Assembly: GCA_002102225.1 (NCBI GenBank) | Contig: LQPB01000035.1 | Span: 35,392 to 99,391, forward strand | DNA from: Mycobacterium interjectum | GTDB lineage: Bacteria; Actinomycetota; Actinomycetes; Mycobacteriales; Mycobacteriaceae | Direction of reading: 5' to 3' | DNA length: 64,000 nt | In this document: in pieces, positions 11,477 through 21,435 of the stretch | How positions within the stretch are numbered: position 1 is the first letter of the stretch | Layout: the number at the start of each line of letters is the position of its first letter | The notes under the pieces: model-generated | What the model was told of the DNA's origin: nothing | The model's input: only the letters and a program-made list of their open reading frames with translations | Databases searched by the model: none | Translations under genes and position numbers: made by a program

Positions 11477-13386
11477 TCGAGGTGCTCCCGGATCTCGGCC
11501 TCGGCCACCGTCGACCCCAGCGCCGCGACCCAACCGGTGACGCGACGGGCCACGTGCTGATCGGTAAGGCCCAGATCGGCGAGCACCTCGCCCCGTGACG
11601 CGTGGTCGTAGAACTGCTGCGGCAGCCCGACGTCGCGGCACGGGGTGTCGATCTCCGCGCGCCGCAGCGCCGCCGACACCGCCGACCCCACCCCGCCGTT
11701 GACCCCGTTGTCCTCGAGGGTGACGACCAGCTTGTGCTGCGCCGCCATGTCGAGTACGCCGTCGGCCACCGGCAACACCCAGCGCGGGTCGATCACCGTC
11801 ACCCCGATGCCCTGGTTGTGCAGCCGCTTGGCCACCGCCAGGGCCATCGGCGCGAACGCGCCGACCCCGACCAGCAGCACGTCGTGGTTCAGCCCGTCGG
11901 CGGGCACTGCCAGCACATCGACACCCCCGCGCCGTTCCAGGGCCGGAATGTCCTCGCCCACATCGCCTTTGGGGAACCGTATCGCCGTCGGGCCGTCGTC
12001 GACGTCGAGCGCCTCGCCGAGCTCCTCGCGCAGCCGGGCCGCGTCGCGGGGCGCGGCCACCCGGATGCCGGGCACGATGTTCAGCATCGACAGGTCCCAC
12101 ATCCCGTTGTGGCTGGCGCCGTCGGAACCGGTGACCCCGGCCCGGTCGAGGACCATCGTGACGGGCAACTTGTGCAGCGCCACGTCCATCATGATCTGGT
12201 CGAAGGCCCGGTTGAGGAACGTCGAATAGATCGCCACCACCGGGTGCATGCCGCCCATCGCCAGCCCGGCCGCCGACGTCATCGCGTGTTGCTCGGCGAT
12301 GCCGACGTCGAACAGGCGGTCCGGGAACTGTTGCCCGAACGCGGTCAGGCCGGTGGGGCCGGGCATCGCGGCGGTGATGGCCACGATGTCGCGGCGCTTC
12401 CTCGCGTAGGCGATGAGCGCGTCGGAGAAGGTCGCCGTCCAGCCGGGGCCGGGGATCTTGGTGGCCAGCCCGGTGGCCGGGTCGATGACCCCGCAGGAAT
12501 GCATCTGGTCGGCCTCGTCGTCCTCGGCCGGCGCGTAGCCCATGCCCTTGCGGGTGACGACGTGCACGATCACCGGCCGCCCGAAGCCCCGCGCGTGGCG
12601 CAGCGCGGCCTCCACCGCGCGCTCGTCGTGGCCGTCGACCGGGCCGACGTACTTCAGTCCGAGGTCGGTGAACAGCAGCTGCGGTGAGAGGGAGTCCTTG
12701 ATGCCGGCCTTGACGCTGTGCATGAAGCGGTAGGCGATCTGGCCGAACAGCGGCAGCGAGCGCACCGCGTCACGACCCCGTTCCAGCATGTGCTCGTAGG
12801 CCGGCTGCAGCCGCAGCGTGGCCAGGTGGTCGGCCACCCCGCCGATGGTGGGCGCGTAGCTGCGGCCGTTGTCGTTGACGACGATGATCACCGGCCGTCG
12901 CGAGGCGGCGATGTTGTTCAGCGCCTCCCAGCACATGCCGCCGGTGAGCGCGCCGTCGCCGACGACGGCGACCACGTGCCGGTTGCGGTGCCCGCTCAGC
13001 TCGAACGCCTTGGCCAGCCCGTCGGCGTAGGACAGCGCCGCGCTGGCGTGGCTGGACTCCACCCAGTCGTGTTCGCTCTCCGCGCGCGACGGATACCCCG
13101 ACAGGCCGCCCTTTTTGCGCAGGCTCTCGAAGTCGTGAGAGCGGCCCGTCAGCATCTTGTGGACGTAGGCCTGATGCCCGGTGTCGAAGATGATCGGGTC
13201 GTGCGGCGAGTCGAACACGCGGTGCAGCGCGAGCGTCAGCTCGACGACGCCCAGGTTGGGCCCCAGATGCCCCCCGGTGGCAGCCACCTTGTGGATCAGG
13301 AACTCGCGAATCTCGCTCGCCAGATCCCGGAGCTGCTGTTGGGAGAGGTACTGCAGATCAGCGGGCCCGCGGATCTGTTCCAGCAT
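11473..13386 (-). CDS. dxs: 1-deoxy-D-xylulose-5-phosphate synthase
   Basis: This 637-residue thiamine-diphosphate enzyme performs the first step of the MEP isoprenoid pathway, condensing pyruvate and glyceraldehyde 3-phosphate. [17 protein letters not shown] and the ThDP motif [18 protein letters not shown] are in the first domain. The pyrimidine-domain motif [17 protein letters not shown] and the transketolase C-terminal domain follow. It corresponds to dxs1 (Rv2682c). It is a single gene facing the Rv2683-like gene, and precursors made here feed decaprenyl phosphate, the carrier used by AftC. Confidence 0.96.
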   Translation of the reverse strand: MLEQIRGPADLQYLSQQQLRDLASEIREFLIHKVAATGGHLGPNLGVVELTLALHRVFDSPHDPIIFDTGHQAYVHKMLTGRSHDFESLRKKGGLSGYPSRAESEHDWVESSHASAALSYADGLAKAFELSGHRNRHVVAVVGDGALTGGMCWEALNNIAASRRPVIIVVNDNGRSYAPTIGGVADHLATLRLQPAYEHMLERGRDAVRSLPLFGQIAYRFMHSVKAGIKDSLSPQLLFTDLGLKYVGPVDGHDERAVEAALRHARGFGRPVIVHVVTRKGMGYAPAEDDEADQMHSCGVIDPATGLATKIPGPGWTATFSDALIAYARKRRDIVAITAAMPGPTGLTAFGQQFPDRLFDVGIAEQHAMTSAAGLAMGGMHPVVAIYSTFLNRAFDQIMMDVALHKLPVTMVLDRAGVTGSDGASHNGMWDLSMLNIVPGIRVAAPRDAARLREELGEALDVDDGPTAIRFPKGDVGEDIPALERRGGVDVLAVPADGLNHDVLLVGVGAFAPMALAVAKRLHNQGIGVTVIDPRWVLPVADGVLDMAAQHKLVVTLEDNGVNGGVGSAVSAALRRAEIDTPCRDVGLPQQFYDHASRGEVLADLGLTDQHVARRVTGWVAALGSTVAEAEIREHLD

Positions 13387-13514
13387 CCCGTCAGTCTACG
13401 CAGGAACGCCGCACAGCTCAGTGTTCGCGACCAGTCTTTGGTAGCCTCGGACCGCGGTGTGCCGGGAAGCCTGGTCGGCAAGTTGTCCCTTTTTGTCCCG
13501 ACCGGGAGGTCGCC

Positions 13515-14012
13515 GTGAGCCTAGCCGTCGACCACACCATGCCGACGCGGCAGACGTATCGTCGGTCTATGCGCGCCGAGCAGATTGTCGAGGATTTCCC
13601 CGTTGTCAGCATCGATGCGGACGCGCTGGACGCCGCCCGCATGCTCGCCGAGCACAGACTGCCCGGCCTCCTGGTCACCGATGCGTCGGGAAGTCCTTAT
13701 GCGGTGCTGCCTGCCTCCCAGGTCGTCCGTTTCATCGTGCCGCGCTACGTGCAGGACGATCCCTCGCTGGCCGGGGTGCTCAATGAATCCATGGCCGACC
13801 GCTGCGCCGAGAAGTTGAGCGGCAAGACGGTGCGGGACGTCTTACCGGAGCACCTCGTCGACATACCACCGGCCAACGCCGACGACACCATCATCGAGGT
13901 GGCTGCGCTGATGGCCCGGCTGAGAAGCCCGCTGGTCGCAGTCGTCAAAGACGACAAGTTGATCGGAGTCGTCACGGCATCGCGCGTTCTCGGAGCGGCG
14001 CTAAAGCCTTGA
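13515..14012 (+). CDS. CBS-domain protein
   Basis: This 165-residue cytosolic protein has two CBS motifs, one around residues 20-60 ([20 protein letters not shown]) and one around 105-160 ending in [18 protein letters not shown] pairs bind adenine nucleotides and gate transporters or enzymes. The GTG start has a GGGAGG site 5 bases upstream, and the length equals that of Rv2683. It is followed after 52 bases by an ion transporter, so it may regulate that transporter by sensing nucleotides; this is inference from position. Confidence 0.85.
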   Translation: MSLAVDHTMPTRQTYRRSMRAEQIVEDFPVVSIDADALDAARMLAEHRLPGLLVTDASGSPYAVLPASQVVRFIVPRYVQDDPSLAGVLNESMADRCAEKLSGKTVRDVLPEHLVDIPPANADDTIIEVAALMARLRSPLVAVVKDDKLIGVVTASRVLGAALKP

Positions 14013-14064
14013 TTCCAACGGATTTGGCGATCAAAGGTCTGCGGATACCAGCACAGGAAAACTG

Positions 14065-15351
14065 ATGAGCGTCGTCGCGATCGTCGTGTTCGTCGTCGCC
14101 TACGCGCTGATCGCCAGCGACCGCGTCAACAAGACCCTGGTGGCGCTCACCGGCGCCGCGATCGTCGTCGCCTTGCCGGTCATCAATTCCGATGACGTCT
14201 TCTACTCCCACGAGACCGGAATCGACTGGGACGTCCTCTTTTTGCTGCTGGGCATGATGATCATCGTCAGCGTGCTGCGCCAAACCGGTGTGTTCGAGTA
14301 CGTCGCGATCTGGTCCGCCAAGCGCGCCCGCGGTTCCCCCCTGCGCGTCATGATCCTGCTGGTGCTGGTCACCGCCATCGCCTCGGCCCTGCTCGACAAC
14401 GTCACGACGGTGTTGCTGATCGCCCCGGTAACCCTGTTGGTGTGCGACAGGCTGGCGATCAATGCGGCGCCGTTCCTGATGGCCGAGGCGTTCGCGTCGA
14501 ACATCGGCGGCACGGCGACGTTGATCGGCGACCCGCCCAACATCATCATCGCCAGCAAGGCCGGTCTGACGTTCAACGACTTCCTGATCCATCTGGCGCC
14601 GATCGTGATCATCGTGATGGTCGTCCTGATCGCGTTGCTGCCGCGCCTGTTTCGTGGTTCCTTCGCCGTCGACCCCGAGCGGGTCGCCGACGTCATGTCG
14701 TTGGAAGAGAAGGAGGCGATTCGCGATCGCCGGTTGCTCGTCGCATGCGGCGTCGTGTTGCTGGCGGTATTCGGCGCGTTCATCGGTCACTCGGCGCTGC
14801 ACATGGCGCCCTCCATCGTGGCGATGTTGGGCGCCGGCATCCTGATCGTGGTGTCGCGGCTGGAGCACGCCGATTACCTGTCCAGCGTCGAGTGGGAGAC
14901 GCTGCTGTTCTTCGCCGGGCTGTTCATCATGGTCGGCGCGCTGGTCAAGACGGGCGTCGTCAAGCAACTGGCGCATCTGGCGATCACCGCCACCGGCGGC
15001 AACACCTTGCTGGCCACCATGGTGATCTTGGCCGCATCGCTGGTGATCAGCGGGGTCGTCAACAACGTTCCGTACGCGGCCACGATGGCACCGGTCGTCG
15101 CCGACCTGGTGCCGGCCTTGGCCGATCACAATTCCGGCGTGTTGTGGTGGGCCCTCGCGCTGGGCACCGATTTCGGCGGCAACCTCACCGCCGTCGGCGC
15201 CAGCGCCAACGTCGTCGTCCTCGGCATTGCCGCGCGCTCCGACAACCCCATCTCCTTCTGGGAATTCACCCGCAAGGGCATGGTGGTCACCGCGGTCTCC
15301 TTCGTGCTCGCGGCCGCCTACCTTTGGCTGCGCTACATCGTGCTGCACTGA
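14065..15351 (+). CDS. ArsB/NhaD-type ion permease (IT superfamily)
   Basis: This 428-residue polytopic membrane protein has about eleven hydrophobic segments. The internal repeat typical of the superfamily is clear: [10 protein letters not shown] then [14 protein letters not shown] in the first half, and [12 protein letters not shown] then [17 protein letters not shown] in the second. M. tuberculosis has two adjacent paralogues here (Rv2684, Rv2685, annotated arsA and arsB1); this window has one. The substrate is not proven. Arsenite, dicarboxylate or Na+/H+ exchange are all found in the superfamily, and there is no arsenic-resistance partner nearby. Confidence 0.85.
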   Translation: MSVVAIVVFVVAYALIASDRVNKTLVALTGAAIVVALPVINSDDVFYSHETGIDWDVLFLLLGMMIIVSVLRQTGVFEYVAIWSAKRARGSPLRVMILLVLVTAIASALLDNVTTVLLIAPVTLLVCDRLAINAAPFLMAEAFASNIGGTATLIGDPPNIIIASKAGLTFNDFLIHLAPIVIIVMVVLIALLPRLFRGSFAVDPERVADVMSLEEKEAIRDRRLLVACGVVLLAVFGAFIGHSALHMAPSIVAMLGAGILIVVSRLEHADYLSSVEWETLLFFAGLFIMVGALVKTGVVKQLAHLAITATGGNTLLATMVILAASLVISGVVNNVPYAATMAPVVADLVPALADHNSGVLWWALALGTDFGGNLTAVGASANVVVLGIAARSDNPISFWEFTRKGMVVTAVSFVLAAAYLWLRYIVLH

Positions 15352-15357
15352 CGGGGC

Positions 15358-15495
15358 TCAGGTGTGCTTGGCGCGGAAGCGGCCGAACAGCGCCCGGGCG
15401 ATGGCCAGGTTGTCGACCGCACCCACCACGAGAAACAGCCACCATGTGCCGTGATCGCCGGCCACCCAGAACGCCGATGCGCTGTCTCGTCGCAA
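15358..15495 (-). CDS. candidate small membrane protein
   Basis: This 45-codon reading frame follows the tRNA/rRNA methyltransferase gene on the same strand. From a TTG it has a charged start (LRRDS), one hydrophobic segment (TWWLFLVVGAVDNLAIARAL) and a basic end (GRFRAKHT). An in-frame GTG 10 codons later is an alternative start. Mycobacteria often leave 150 bases unexplained here, but the amphipathic single-span layout looks protein-like. I do not recognise it, and it could be a decayed end of a lost gene, since M. tuberculosis carries an ABC transporter at this point. Confidence 0.4.
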   Translation of the reverse strand: MRRDSASAFWVAGDHGTWWLFLVVGAVDNLAIARALFGRFRAKHT

Positions 15496-15499
15496 AGCC

Positions 15500-16681
15500 C
15501 TAACGGGTCAGCAGCGCAACGGATTCGGTGTGATGGGTCAGCGGGAACGCGTCGAACACCTTGACCTTCTCGACGGCGTAGCCGTGCGCGCGGTAGAGGC
15601 CGATGTCGCGCGCGAACGATGCTGCCTCGCAACCGATGTGGACAATGCACGGCACCCCGGCGGCGTCCAGCAGGTCGATGATCTCGCGCCCGGCACCGGC
15701 CCGCGGGGGGTCCAGCACCGCGACCCCGGGCGCGTCGCGCTGCGCCGTCAGCGCCCGCCGGACCGAGTCGGTGACCACGTCGACCTGGGGCAGGTCGGCC
15801 AGCGCGGCGCGCGCGGCCCGCGTCGCCGAGCGTGAGGTGTCGACGGTGACCACCCGCCCCGAGGACCCCACCGCGTCACCGAGCGCGGCGGCGAAAACCC
15901 CCGCGCCGCCGTAGAGATCCCACACGGTCGCGCCGGCACTCGGCTGCGCCCAATCGACCACCAGGGCGCTGTAGACGCGCGCCGCGTCCCGATGCGCCTG
16001 CCAGAACGCCGTGACCGGCACCCGCCAGCTGCGGGCGCCCACCCGCTGCACCGCCTCGTAGCCGCCCTCGACCACCGTGGTCTCCGCCCGCCGGCCGTGC
16101 CGCAGGGCGCACACGACGTGGCGCTGACCGTCGTCGTCGACGGCGACGTGCAGCTGTGCGCGCGGGGGCCACTCGGCCTCGGAAAGCCCATCCAGCATGC
16201 CGGGCGGCAGCTGCGCGCAGCGCAGGTCGGTCACCAGCTCGTCGCTGTGGTAGCGGTGGAAGCCCGGCCGGCGCTCCTCGCCCACCTCCAGCCGGACCCG
16301 GGTGCGCCAACCGGCGGGCCCGGCATCGGAAAGCGGCTCCGCCTCGCCGCCCCAGTCGTGCCCGCCCAGCCTGGACAGCTGGTTGGCGACGACTTGGGCC
16401 TTGAGCACCCGGGCCGCCTCCGGGGTGGCGAACGCCAAATCGCAACAGCCCGCGCCGTCGGGACCGGCGATCGGGCACAGCGAGGCGACGCGGTCGTGCG
16501 ACGGCTCGATCACCTCGACAACCTGGGCGTGCCAATAGGAATCGCGCTCGGAGGTGACCCGCACCCGCACCCGCTCGCCGGGCAGCGCGTAGCGGACGAA
16601 CACGACCCGGCCCTCGTGGTGCGCCACGCAACTCCCCCCGTTGGCCGGGGGGCCGGTGACCAGCGTCAGTTCGGTGTTCAA
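15500..16681 (-). CDS. TrmA/RlmD-like RNA (uracil-5) methyltransferase
   Basis: This 393-residue protein has an N-terminal TRAM-like region (VTGPPANGGSCVA), a CPIAGPDGAGCCDLAF block resembling the Fe-S cysteines of the family, the SAM motif DLYGGAGVFAAALG, and the C-terminal LDPPRAG and HIGCEAASFARD with the catalytic cysteine. It should methylate uridine C5 in tRNA or rRNA. It corresponds to Rv2689c. The likely start is a TTG that overlaps the stop of the upstream permease (TTGA), giving translational coupling; no ATG or GTG in a suitable place precedes the conserved N-terminus. Confidence 0.85.
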   Translation of the reverse strand: MNTELTLVTGPPANGGSCVAHHEGRVVFVRYALPGERVRVRVTSERDSYWHAQVVEVIEPSHDRVASLCPIAGPDGAGCCDLAFATPEAARVLKAQVVANQLSRLGGHDWGGEAEPLSDAGPAGWRTRVRLEVGEERRPGFHRYHSDELVTDLRCAQLPPGMLDGLSEAEWPPRAQLHVAVDDDGQRHVVCALRHGRRAETTVVEGGYEAVQRVGARSWRVPVTAFWQAHRDAARVYSALVVDWAQPSAGATVWDLYGGAGVFAAALGDAVGSSGRVVTVDTSRSATRAARAALADLPQVDVVTDSVRRALTAQRDAPGVAVLDPPRAGAGREIIDLLDAAGVPCIVHIGCEAASFARDIGLYRAHGYAVEKVKVFDAFPLTHHTESVALLTR

Positions 16682-18672
16682 TCGAAGATGCCGCGACGGG
16701 CGTCGCCGGGCGCCGCGTGCGGATGGAAGGCCTTGAGTCGTTCCGACGAATTCAATTGCCAGGGAACCGAAGTCACCATCACATTGGGCATGAACAGCAA
16801 CCTGCCCTTGAGCCGCAGCGCGCTTTGGTTGTGCAGCACCTGCTCCCACCAATGGCCCACCACATATTCGGGGATGAACACCGTCACCACGGTGCGCGGC
16901 GACTCCTTGCTGACCCGTTTGACGTAATCGAGTATGGGGCGGGTGATCTCGCGATACGGCGACGCAATGACCTTCAGCGGCACGCTGATATCGCTTTCCT
17001 CCCACCGGTGCACCAGCTCGCGGGTTTCCCCGTCGTCGACGCTGACCGTGAGGGCCTCGAGCGCATCGGGACGGGTGGCGCGCGCGTAGGCCAGCGCGCG
17101 CAGGGTCGGCAGGTGCAGCTTGGACACCAGCACCAGGGCGTGGTTGCGGCTGGGCAACACCACGTCGTGCTCGGCCGCCTCCTGCTCCTCCAATTCCCGG
17201 CTCACGGTGTGGTAATGCCGGTGGATCAGCTTCATGATTCCGAACAGCAAACTCATCGCGAACAGGGCGATCCACGCCCCCGCGGCGAACTTGGTGACCA
17301 GGACGACCAGCAACACCGCGCCGGTGGAAAGCAAACCGACCGTGTTGACCACCCGCGAGCGCATCATCTTGCGCCGCACCGGCGGATCGGTCTCGCTGCG
17401 CAGCAACCGGGTCCAGTGCCGGACCATGCCGATCTGGCTCAGCGTGAACGAGATGAACACGCCGACGATGTACAGCTGGATCAGCGCGGTGACCTCGCCG
17501 CGGAACGCGATGATCGCCAACAGGGCCGCCCCCGACAGGAACAGGATTCCGTTGGAGAACGCCAATCTGTCACCGCGGGTGTGCAATTGGCGCGGAAGGT
17601 AGCTGTGCTGGGCCAGGATCGAGCCGAGCACGGGGAAACCGTTGAACGCGGTGTTGGCCGCGAGCACCAGGATCAGCGCGGTCACCGTGGCGATCAGCAG
17701 GAACCCGATGTGAAAGCTGCCGAACACCGTCTCGGCCAGCTGCGTGACCAACGTCTTCTGGTAGTAGTTCGGCGGGGCGCCGGTCAGCTGCCGCGCGGGA
17801 TCCTCGACCAATTTGACCCCGATGTTCTCGGCCAGCACGATGATGCCCATCAGCAGGGTCACCGCGATGCCGCCCAGCATCAGCAGGGTGGTGGCCGCGT
17901 TGCGTGACTTGGGCTTCTCGAACGCCGGCACGCCGTTGCTGATCGCCTCGACACCGGTCAGCGCCGCGCACCCCGAGGAGAACGACCGCGCCACCAGGAA
18001 GGCCAACGCGAAGCCGACGATCTGGCCGTGCTCGGCGTGCATCTCGAAACTGGCCGATTCCGCGCGCAGCGGGTTGCCCAGCACGAAGATCCGGAACAAA
18101 CCCCAGCCGATCATCACCAGCACGCCGATGATGAACGCATAGGTCGGAATGGCGAACGCCAGCCCGGACTCGCGAACCCCGCGCAGGTTCAGCGCCATCA
18201 CCAACAGGATCGCGGCGACACAGAACCACACCTTGTTGTGTGCCACGATCGGGATCGCCGAGCCGATGTTCGACATCGCCGACGCCGTCGAAACGGCAAC
18301 GGTGAGAACGTAATCCACCATCAGGGCGCTGGCCACCACGAGGCCCGCGGTGTCGCCGAGGTTGGTGGTGACCACCTCGTAGTCGCCGCCGCCCGACGGG
18401 TAGGCGTGCACGTTCTGCCGGTAGCTGGCCACCACGACCAACATGACCCCGGCCACGGCCAGGCCGATCCACGGTGTCAGCGCGTACGCGCTCACCCCGG
18501 CCACCGAGAGCATCAGGAAGATTTCCTCGGGCGCATAGGCCACCGAGGACAGCGCATCGGAGGCGAACACCGGCAAGGCGATCCGTTTGGGCAGCAGGGT
18601 GTGACTCAGCCGGTCGCTGCGAAACGGCCGGCCGATCAGCAGCCGGCGCGCAGCGGTCGAAAGTTTGGACAC
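16678..18672 (-). CDS. APC-superfamily amino acid permease with cytoplasmic domain
   Basis: This 664-residue membrane protein corresponds to Rv2690c. The N-terminal part has about twelve membrane segments with APC hallmarks such as SDALSSVAYAPEEI and PSGGGDYEVVTTNLG. The last 180 residues are soluble and basic, as in KUP/APC-type transporters of actinobacteria. The GTG start (VSKLSTAARRLLIG) fits the family N-terminus and lies 8 bases after a TACTCT box, so it may be leaderless. It is divergent from the K+ uptake regulators ceoB-ceoC, and a role in cation or amino acid uptake together with them is plausible but unproven. Confidence 0.85.
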   Translation of the reverse strand: MSKLSTAARRLLIGRPFRSDRLSHTLLPKRIALPVFASDALSSVAYAPEEIFLMLSVAGVSAYALTPWIGLAVAGVMLVVVASYRQNVHAYPSGGGDYEVVTTNLGDTAGLVVASALMVDYVLTVAVSTASAMSNIGSAIPIVAHNKVWFCVAAILLVMALNLRGVRESGLAFAIPTYAFIIGVLVMIGWGLFRIFVLGNPLRAESASFEMHAEHGQIVGFALAFLVARSFSSGCAALTGVEAISNGVPAFEKPKSRNAATTLLMLGGIAVTLLMGIIVLAENIGVKLVEDPARQLTGAPPNYYQKTLVTQLAETVFGSFHIGFLLIATVTALILVLAANTAFNGFPVLGSILAQHSYLPRQLHTRGDRLAFSNGILFLSGAALLAIIAFRGEVTALIQLYIVGVFISFTLSQIGMVRHWTRLLRSETDPPVRRKMMRSRVVNTVGLLSTGAVLLVVLVTKFAAGAWIALFAMSLLFGIMKLIHRHYHTVSRELEEQEAAEHDVVLPSRNHALVLVSKLHLPTLRALAYARATRPDALEALTVSVDDGETRELVHRWEESDISVPLKVIASPYREITRPILDYVKRVSKESPRTVVTVFIPEYVVGHWWEQVLHNQSALRLKGRLLFMPNVMVTSVPWQLNSSERLKAFHPHAAPGDARRGIFD

Positions 18673-18716
18673 GAGAGCCAAGAGTAAGCCCACCCGGGCT
18701 TGGTAGCGTTTCGTAG

Positions 18717-18729
18717 GCAACAATGTTGC
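18717..18729. promoter_or_regulatory. palindrome between permease and ceoB
   Basis: The 13-base sequence GCAACAATGTTGC is a perfect inverted repeat with a one-base centre, in the 129-base divergent region. It could be an operator for the permease or for the ceoB-ceoC pair. No known regulator is assigned. Confidence 0.35.
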
Positions 18730-18801
18730 GGACGAACCGAATCGGCTGGCCAGCCCGGGTTGCCGATTGAACAGCGCAGGACGCAGCCGAGAGGACCCCA
18801 A

Positions 18802-19485
18802 GTGCGCGTGGTGGTGATGGGTTGCGGCCGGGTGGGCTCGTCGCTGTCCGACGCGCTGTCCCGCATCGGCCACGACGTGGCCGTCATCGACCGCGACAGC
18901 ACCGCCTTCAACCGGCTGAGTCCGGAGTTCTCGGGCGAGCGGGTGCTGGGCCAGGGATTCGACCGGGACGTGCTGCTCAGCGCCGGCATCGAGGAGGCCG
19001 ATGCGTTCGCCGCGGTGTCGTCGGGCGACAACTCGAACATCATCTCGGCCCGGCTGGCGCGGGAGACCTTCGGCGTGCGGCGCGTCGTCGCCCGGATCTA
19101 CGACGCCAAGCGCGCCGAGGTCTACGAGCGCCTCGGCATCCCGACGATCGCCACGGTCCCCTGGACCACCGATCGCCTGCTCAACACCCTCACCCGGGAA
19201 AGCGAGACCGCCAAGTGGCGCGACCCGACCGGCACCGTCGCGGTGGCCGAGGTCGACCTGCACGAGGACTGGGTGGGGCACCGGGCCACCGAACTGGAGC
19301 AGGCCACCGGCGCCCGGGTGGCGTTTTTGATCCGGTTCGGCACCGGGGTGTTGCCGGAACCCAAGACCGTGATCCAGGCCGGCGATACGGTCTACATCGC
19401 GGCGATATCCGGCCGCGCCGCCGAGGCGGTCGCCATCGCGGCGCTGCCGCCGGCCGAGGATCTCGAGTCGGGAGCCCTCAAGTGA
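18802..19485 (+). CDS. ceoB: TrkA-type K+ uptake regulatory subunit CeoB
   Basis: This 227-residue cytosolic protein has an RCK/TrkA-N nucleotide-binding domain starting with GCGRVG (GxGxxG at residues 7-12) and an acidic VIDRDS at the end of strand 2, followed by a TrkA-C domain from about residue 140. It gates a potassium channel or transporter in response to NAD(H) or other ligands. The GTG start has a GAGAGGA site upstream. It overlaps ceoC, and the two (Rv2691, Rv2692 equivalents) form one operon. Confidence 0.93.
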   Translation: MRVVVMGCGRVGSSLSDALSRIGHDVAVIDRDSTAFNRLSPEFSGERVLGQGFDRDVLLSAGIEEADAFAAVSSGDNSNIISARLARETFGVRRVVARIYDAKRAEVYERLGIPTIATVPWTTDRLLNTLTRESETAKWRDPTGTVAVAEVDLHEDWVGHRATELEQATGARVAFLIRFGTGVLPEPKTVIQAGDTVYIAAISGRAAEAVAIAALPPAEDLESGALK

Positions 19486-20156
19486 AGGTAGCTGTCGCCG
19501 GGGCCGGCGCCGTCGGCCGATCGGTCACCCGCGAACTCGTCGGCAACGGCCACGACGTGACCCTGATCGAGCGCAACCCCGAACACGTCGACGTCGACGC
19601 CATCCCGGCCGCGCACTGGCGCCTCGGCGACGCGTGCGAGCTGAGCCTGCTCCAGTCGGTGCACCTGGAGGGCTTCGACGTGGTGGTCGCCGCGACCGGC
19701 GACGACAAGGCCAACGTGGTGCTCAGCCTGTTGGCCAAGACCGAGTTCGCGGTGCCGCGGGTGGTGGCCCGGGTCAACGACCCCCGCAACGAATGGCTGT
19801 TCACCGACGCGTGGGGGGTGGACGTGGCGGTGTCCACGCCGCGCATGCTGGCCTCGCTCATCGAGGAGGCCGTCGCTGTCGGTGATCTGGTGCGGCTCAT
19901 GGAATTCCGCCGGGGTCAGGCCAACCTGGTCGAGATCACCCTGCCCGACGACACCCCCTGGGGCGGCAAGCCGGTGCGCCGGTTGCAGCTGCCCCGGGAC
20001 ACCTCGCTGGTGACCATCCTGCGGGGCCCGCGCGTCATCGTGCCGGAGGCCGACGAGCCGCTCGAAGGCGGCGACGAACTGCTCTTCGTGGCGGTCGCCG
20101 AGGCGGAAGAGGAACTGCAGAAGCTGCTGCTGCCGGCCACCGAGCCCGGCGACTGA
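19482..20156 (+). CDS. ceoC: TrkA-type K+ uptake regulatory subunit CeoC
   Basis: This 224-residue second RCK protein is paralogous to CeoB: GAGAVG at residues 7-12, the acidic LIERNP after strand 2, and a TrkA-C domain near 135-215. The two proteins likely form a mixed ring on a Trk-type membrane subunit encoded elsewhere. The GTG start overlaps the ceoB stop (GTGA). The gene ends at a GC-rich palindromic region shared with the converging DUF3159 gene. Confidence 0.93.
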   Translation: MKVAVAGAGAVGRSVTRELVGNGHDVTLIERNPEHVDVDAIPAAHWRLGDACELSLLQSVHLEGFDVVVAATGDDKANVVLSLLAKTEFAVPRVVARVNDPRNEWLFTDAWGVDVAVSTPRMLASLIEEAVAVGDLVRLMEFRRGQANLVEITLPDDTPWGGKPVRRLQLPRDTSLVTILRGPRVIVPEADEPLEGGDELLFVAVAEAEEELQKLLLPATEPGD

Positions 20157-20167
20157 CTGCCTCGATG

Positions 20168-20260
20168 GTGGCGACCCGTCCCCCAGCTCCGCGGGGGTAC
20201 CCCCAGCGCGCGGTCCCAGGCAAGCGGGAGGTGTCCCCAACGCGCGCTTGCCATCGCCAC
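20168..20260. terminator. GC-rich nested palindromes between convergent genes
   Basis: The interval between ceoC and the DUF3159 gene holds nested inverted repeats: an outer GTGGCGA/TCGCCAC pair, an inner CAAGCG/CGCTTG pair, and the perfect palindrome GGGGGTACCCCC. The layout fits a two-way terminator. The GTCCCCC...GGGGGTAC pattern has a weaker relative at 20907-20930, so it may be an intergenic repeat family. Confidence 0.5.
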
Positions 20261-20934
20261 TAGTCGGTCACCCGTTCGGCGCCGGCGTTCTCCTCGGCGG
20301 GCAGCGCGCGCTGCGCGGCCTTGATCGCCGCGAACGTCGCCAGCGCGGCCAGCAGGGTCAGCGGCCAGCCCATCCCGATGCGGGCCACGCCCAGCCAGCC
20401 GGTCTGGTCCGCGTCGTAGAGGATGCGCTGGACCACGAACCGGGCGCCGAACACCAGCACCCAGCACACCGAGGCGACGTCGAACGCGTAGACGGCCCGG
20501 GGCACGTCGCGCCAGGCGCGATCGCGCCCGGTGGCCCAGCTCCAGGCGTAGCCGACCAGGGGCCGACGGATCAGCACCGACGCCGCGAACAGCACCGCCC
20601 ACAGCAGCGACATCCAGATGCCCAGCAGGAAGTAGCCCTTGGACTGACCCACCGCGTAGGCGATCAGCGCGCAGACGGCGACGCCGATGAACCCGGAGAA
20701 CGCCGGCTGGGTGGAATCCCGCCGGATCAGTCGCCACAGCAAGACCAGCGCGGCCGCGCCCAGCGCGGCGCCGATCGCGGGCAGCAGACCGGACAGGCCG
20801 GAAACCGCGACGAAGACCACCACGGGCAGCGACGAGTAGATGACGCCACTGAGCCCGCCCGCCTGTTCCAGCAGGCGCTCCGGGCTCACGCGGTTAGTGG
20901 TCACGGGCGTGCCCCCATTCGCGGGGGACGTCAC
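20260..20934 (-). CDS. DUF3159 integral membrane protein
   Basis: This 224-residue membrane protein corresponds to Rv2693c. It has six or so hydrophobic segments, with the conserved start RVSPERLLEQAGG and mid-protein WATGRDRAWRDVPRAVYAFDVAS typical of DUF3159. The GTG start used overlaps the stop of the OB-fold gene (GTGA) and gives a family-like length. A GTG 30 bases further in would remove a Pro/Gly-rich leader that is encoded by a palindromic stretch. Function unknown; co-expression with an OB-fold protein is likely. Confidence 0.8.
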   Translation of the reverse strand: MTSPANGGTPVTTNRVSPERLLEQAGGLSGVIYSSLPVVVFVAVSGLSGLLPAIGAALGAAALVLLWRLIRRDSTQPAFSGFIGVAVCALIAYAVGQSKGYFLLGIWMSLLWAVLFAASVLIRRPLVGYAWSWATGRDRAWRDVPRAVYAFDVASVCWVLVFGARFVVQRILYDADQTGWLGVARIGMGWPLTLLAALATFAAIKAAQRALPAEENAGAERVTD

Positions 20935-21299
20935 CGTTGAATTTCGTAGTGCGGGTTGTAGATCGCCTTGGTGCCGTTGTCCAGCTTGCCCAGCCGGCCC
21001 CGGACCCGCAGCGTGCGGCCCGAGTCGATGCCGGGAATCCGGCGCTGGCCCAACCACACCAGGGTGACGGTGTCGGTACCGTCGAACAGTTCGGCGCGCA
21101 CCCCGCCGGAACAACCCTTGCCGTTCGTTTCCACGCTGCGCAGCGTGCCGACCATGGTGACCTCCTGGCCACGTTCGCAGTCGATGGCACGCTGCGCGCC
21201 GGTACTCGCGACTTCGTCGGACAATTCTTCGGAGTCGAGCCGCTCCGGGTCCTCCGTCAACCGACGGGTGAGCCGGCGCAAATATCCTTGGGCCCCCAT
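20931..21299 (-). CDS. OB-fold nucleic-acid-binding domain protein
   Basis: This 122-residue protein corresponds to Rv2694c. After a basic N-terminal helix (YLRRLTRRLTEDPERLD), residues 45-120 form an OB-fold with MVGTLRSVE, VTLVWLGQRRIPGI and TLRVRGRLG as strands, of the kind found in replication and repair proteins. Its stop overlaps the next gene. The start is ATG with no strong ribosome site. Partner and nucleic acid target are unknown. Confidence 0.8.
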   Translation of the reverse strand: MGAQGYLRRLTRRLTEDPERLDSEELSDEVASTGAQRAIDCERGQEVTMVGTLRSVETNGKGCSGGVRAELFDGTDTVTLVWLGQRRIPGIDSGRTLRVRGRLGKLDNGTKAIYNPHYEIQR

Positions 21300-21435
21300 G
21301 GCCACTCCTGACAGTGCTGTTAAAGCCTCGGTGCTTCCTCCATGCCAACGGACACCGTAGACCTGTTGGTTCCCCGGCGCCAACCGGACGAAACGTGATG
21401 TTGGACCGCTCGCGGAGGCCGGGCAATATCGAGGG

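Noticed and set aside
10730..12100. Long minus-strand reading frame over the RNase D-like and dxs genes
   Set aside because: Arg/Ala/Gly-rich composition without known motifs; the genes on both sides are certain.
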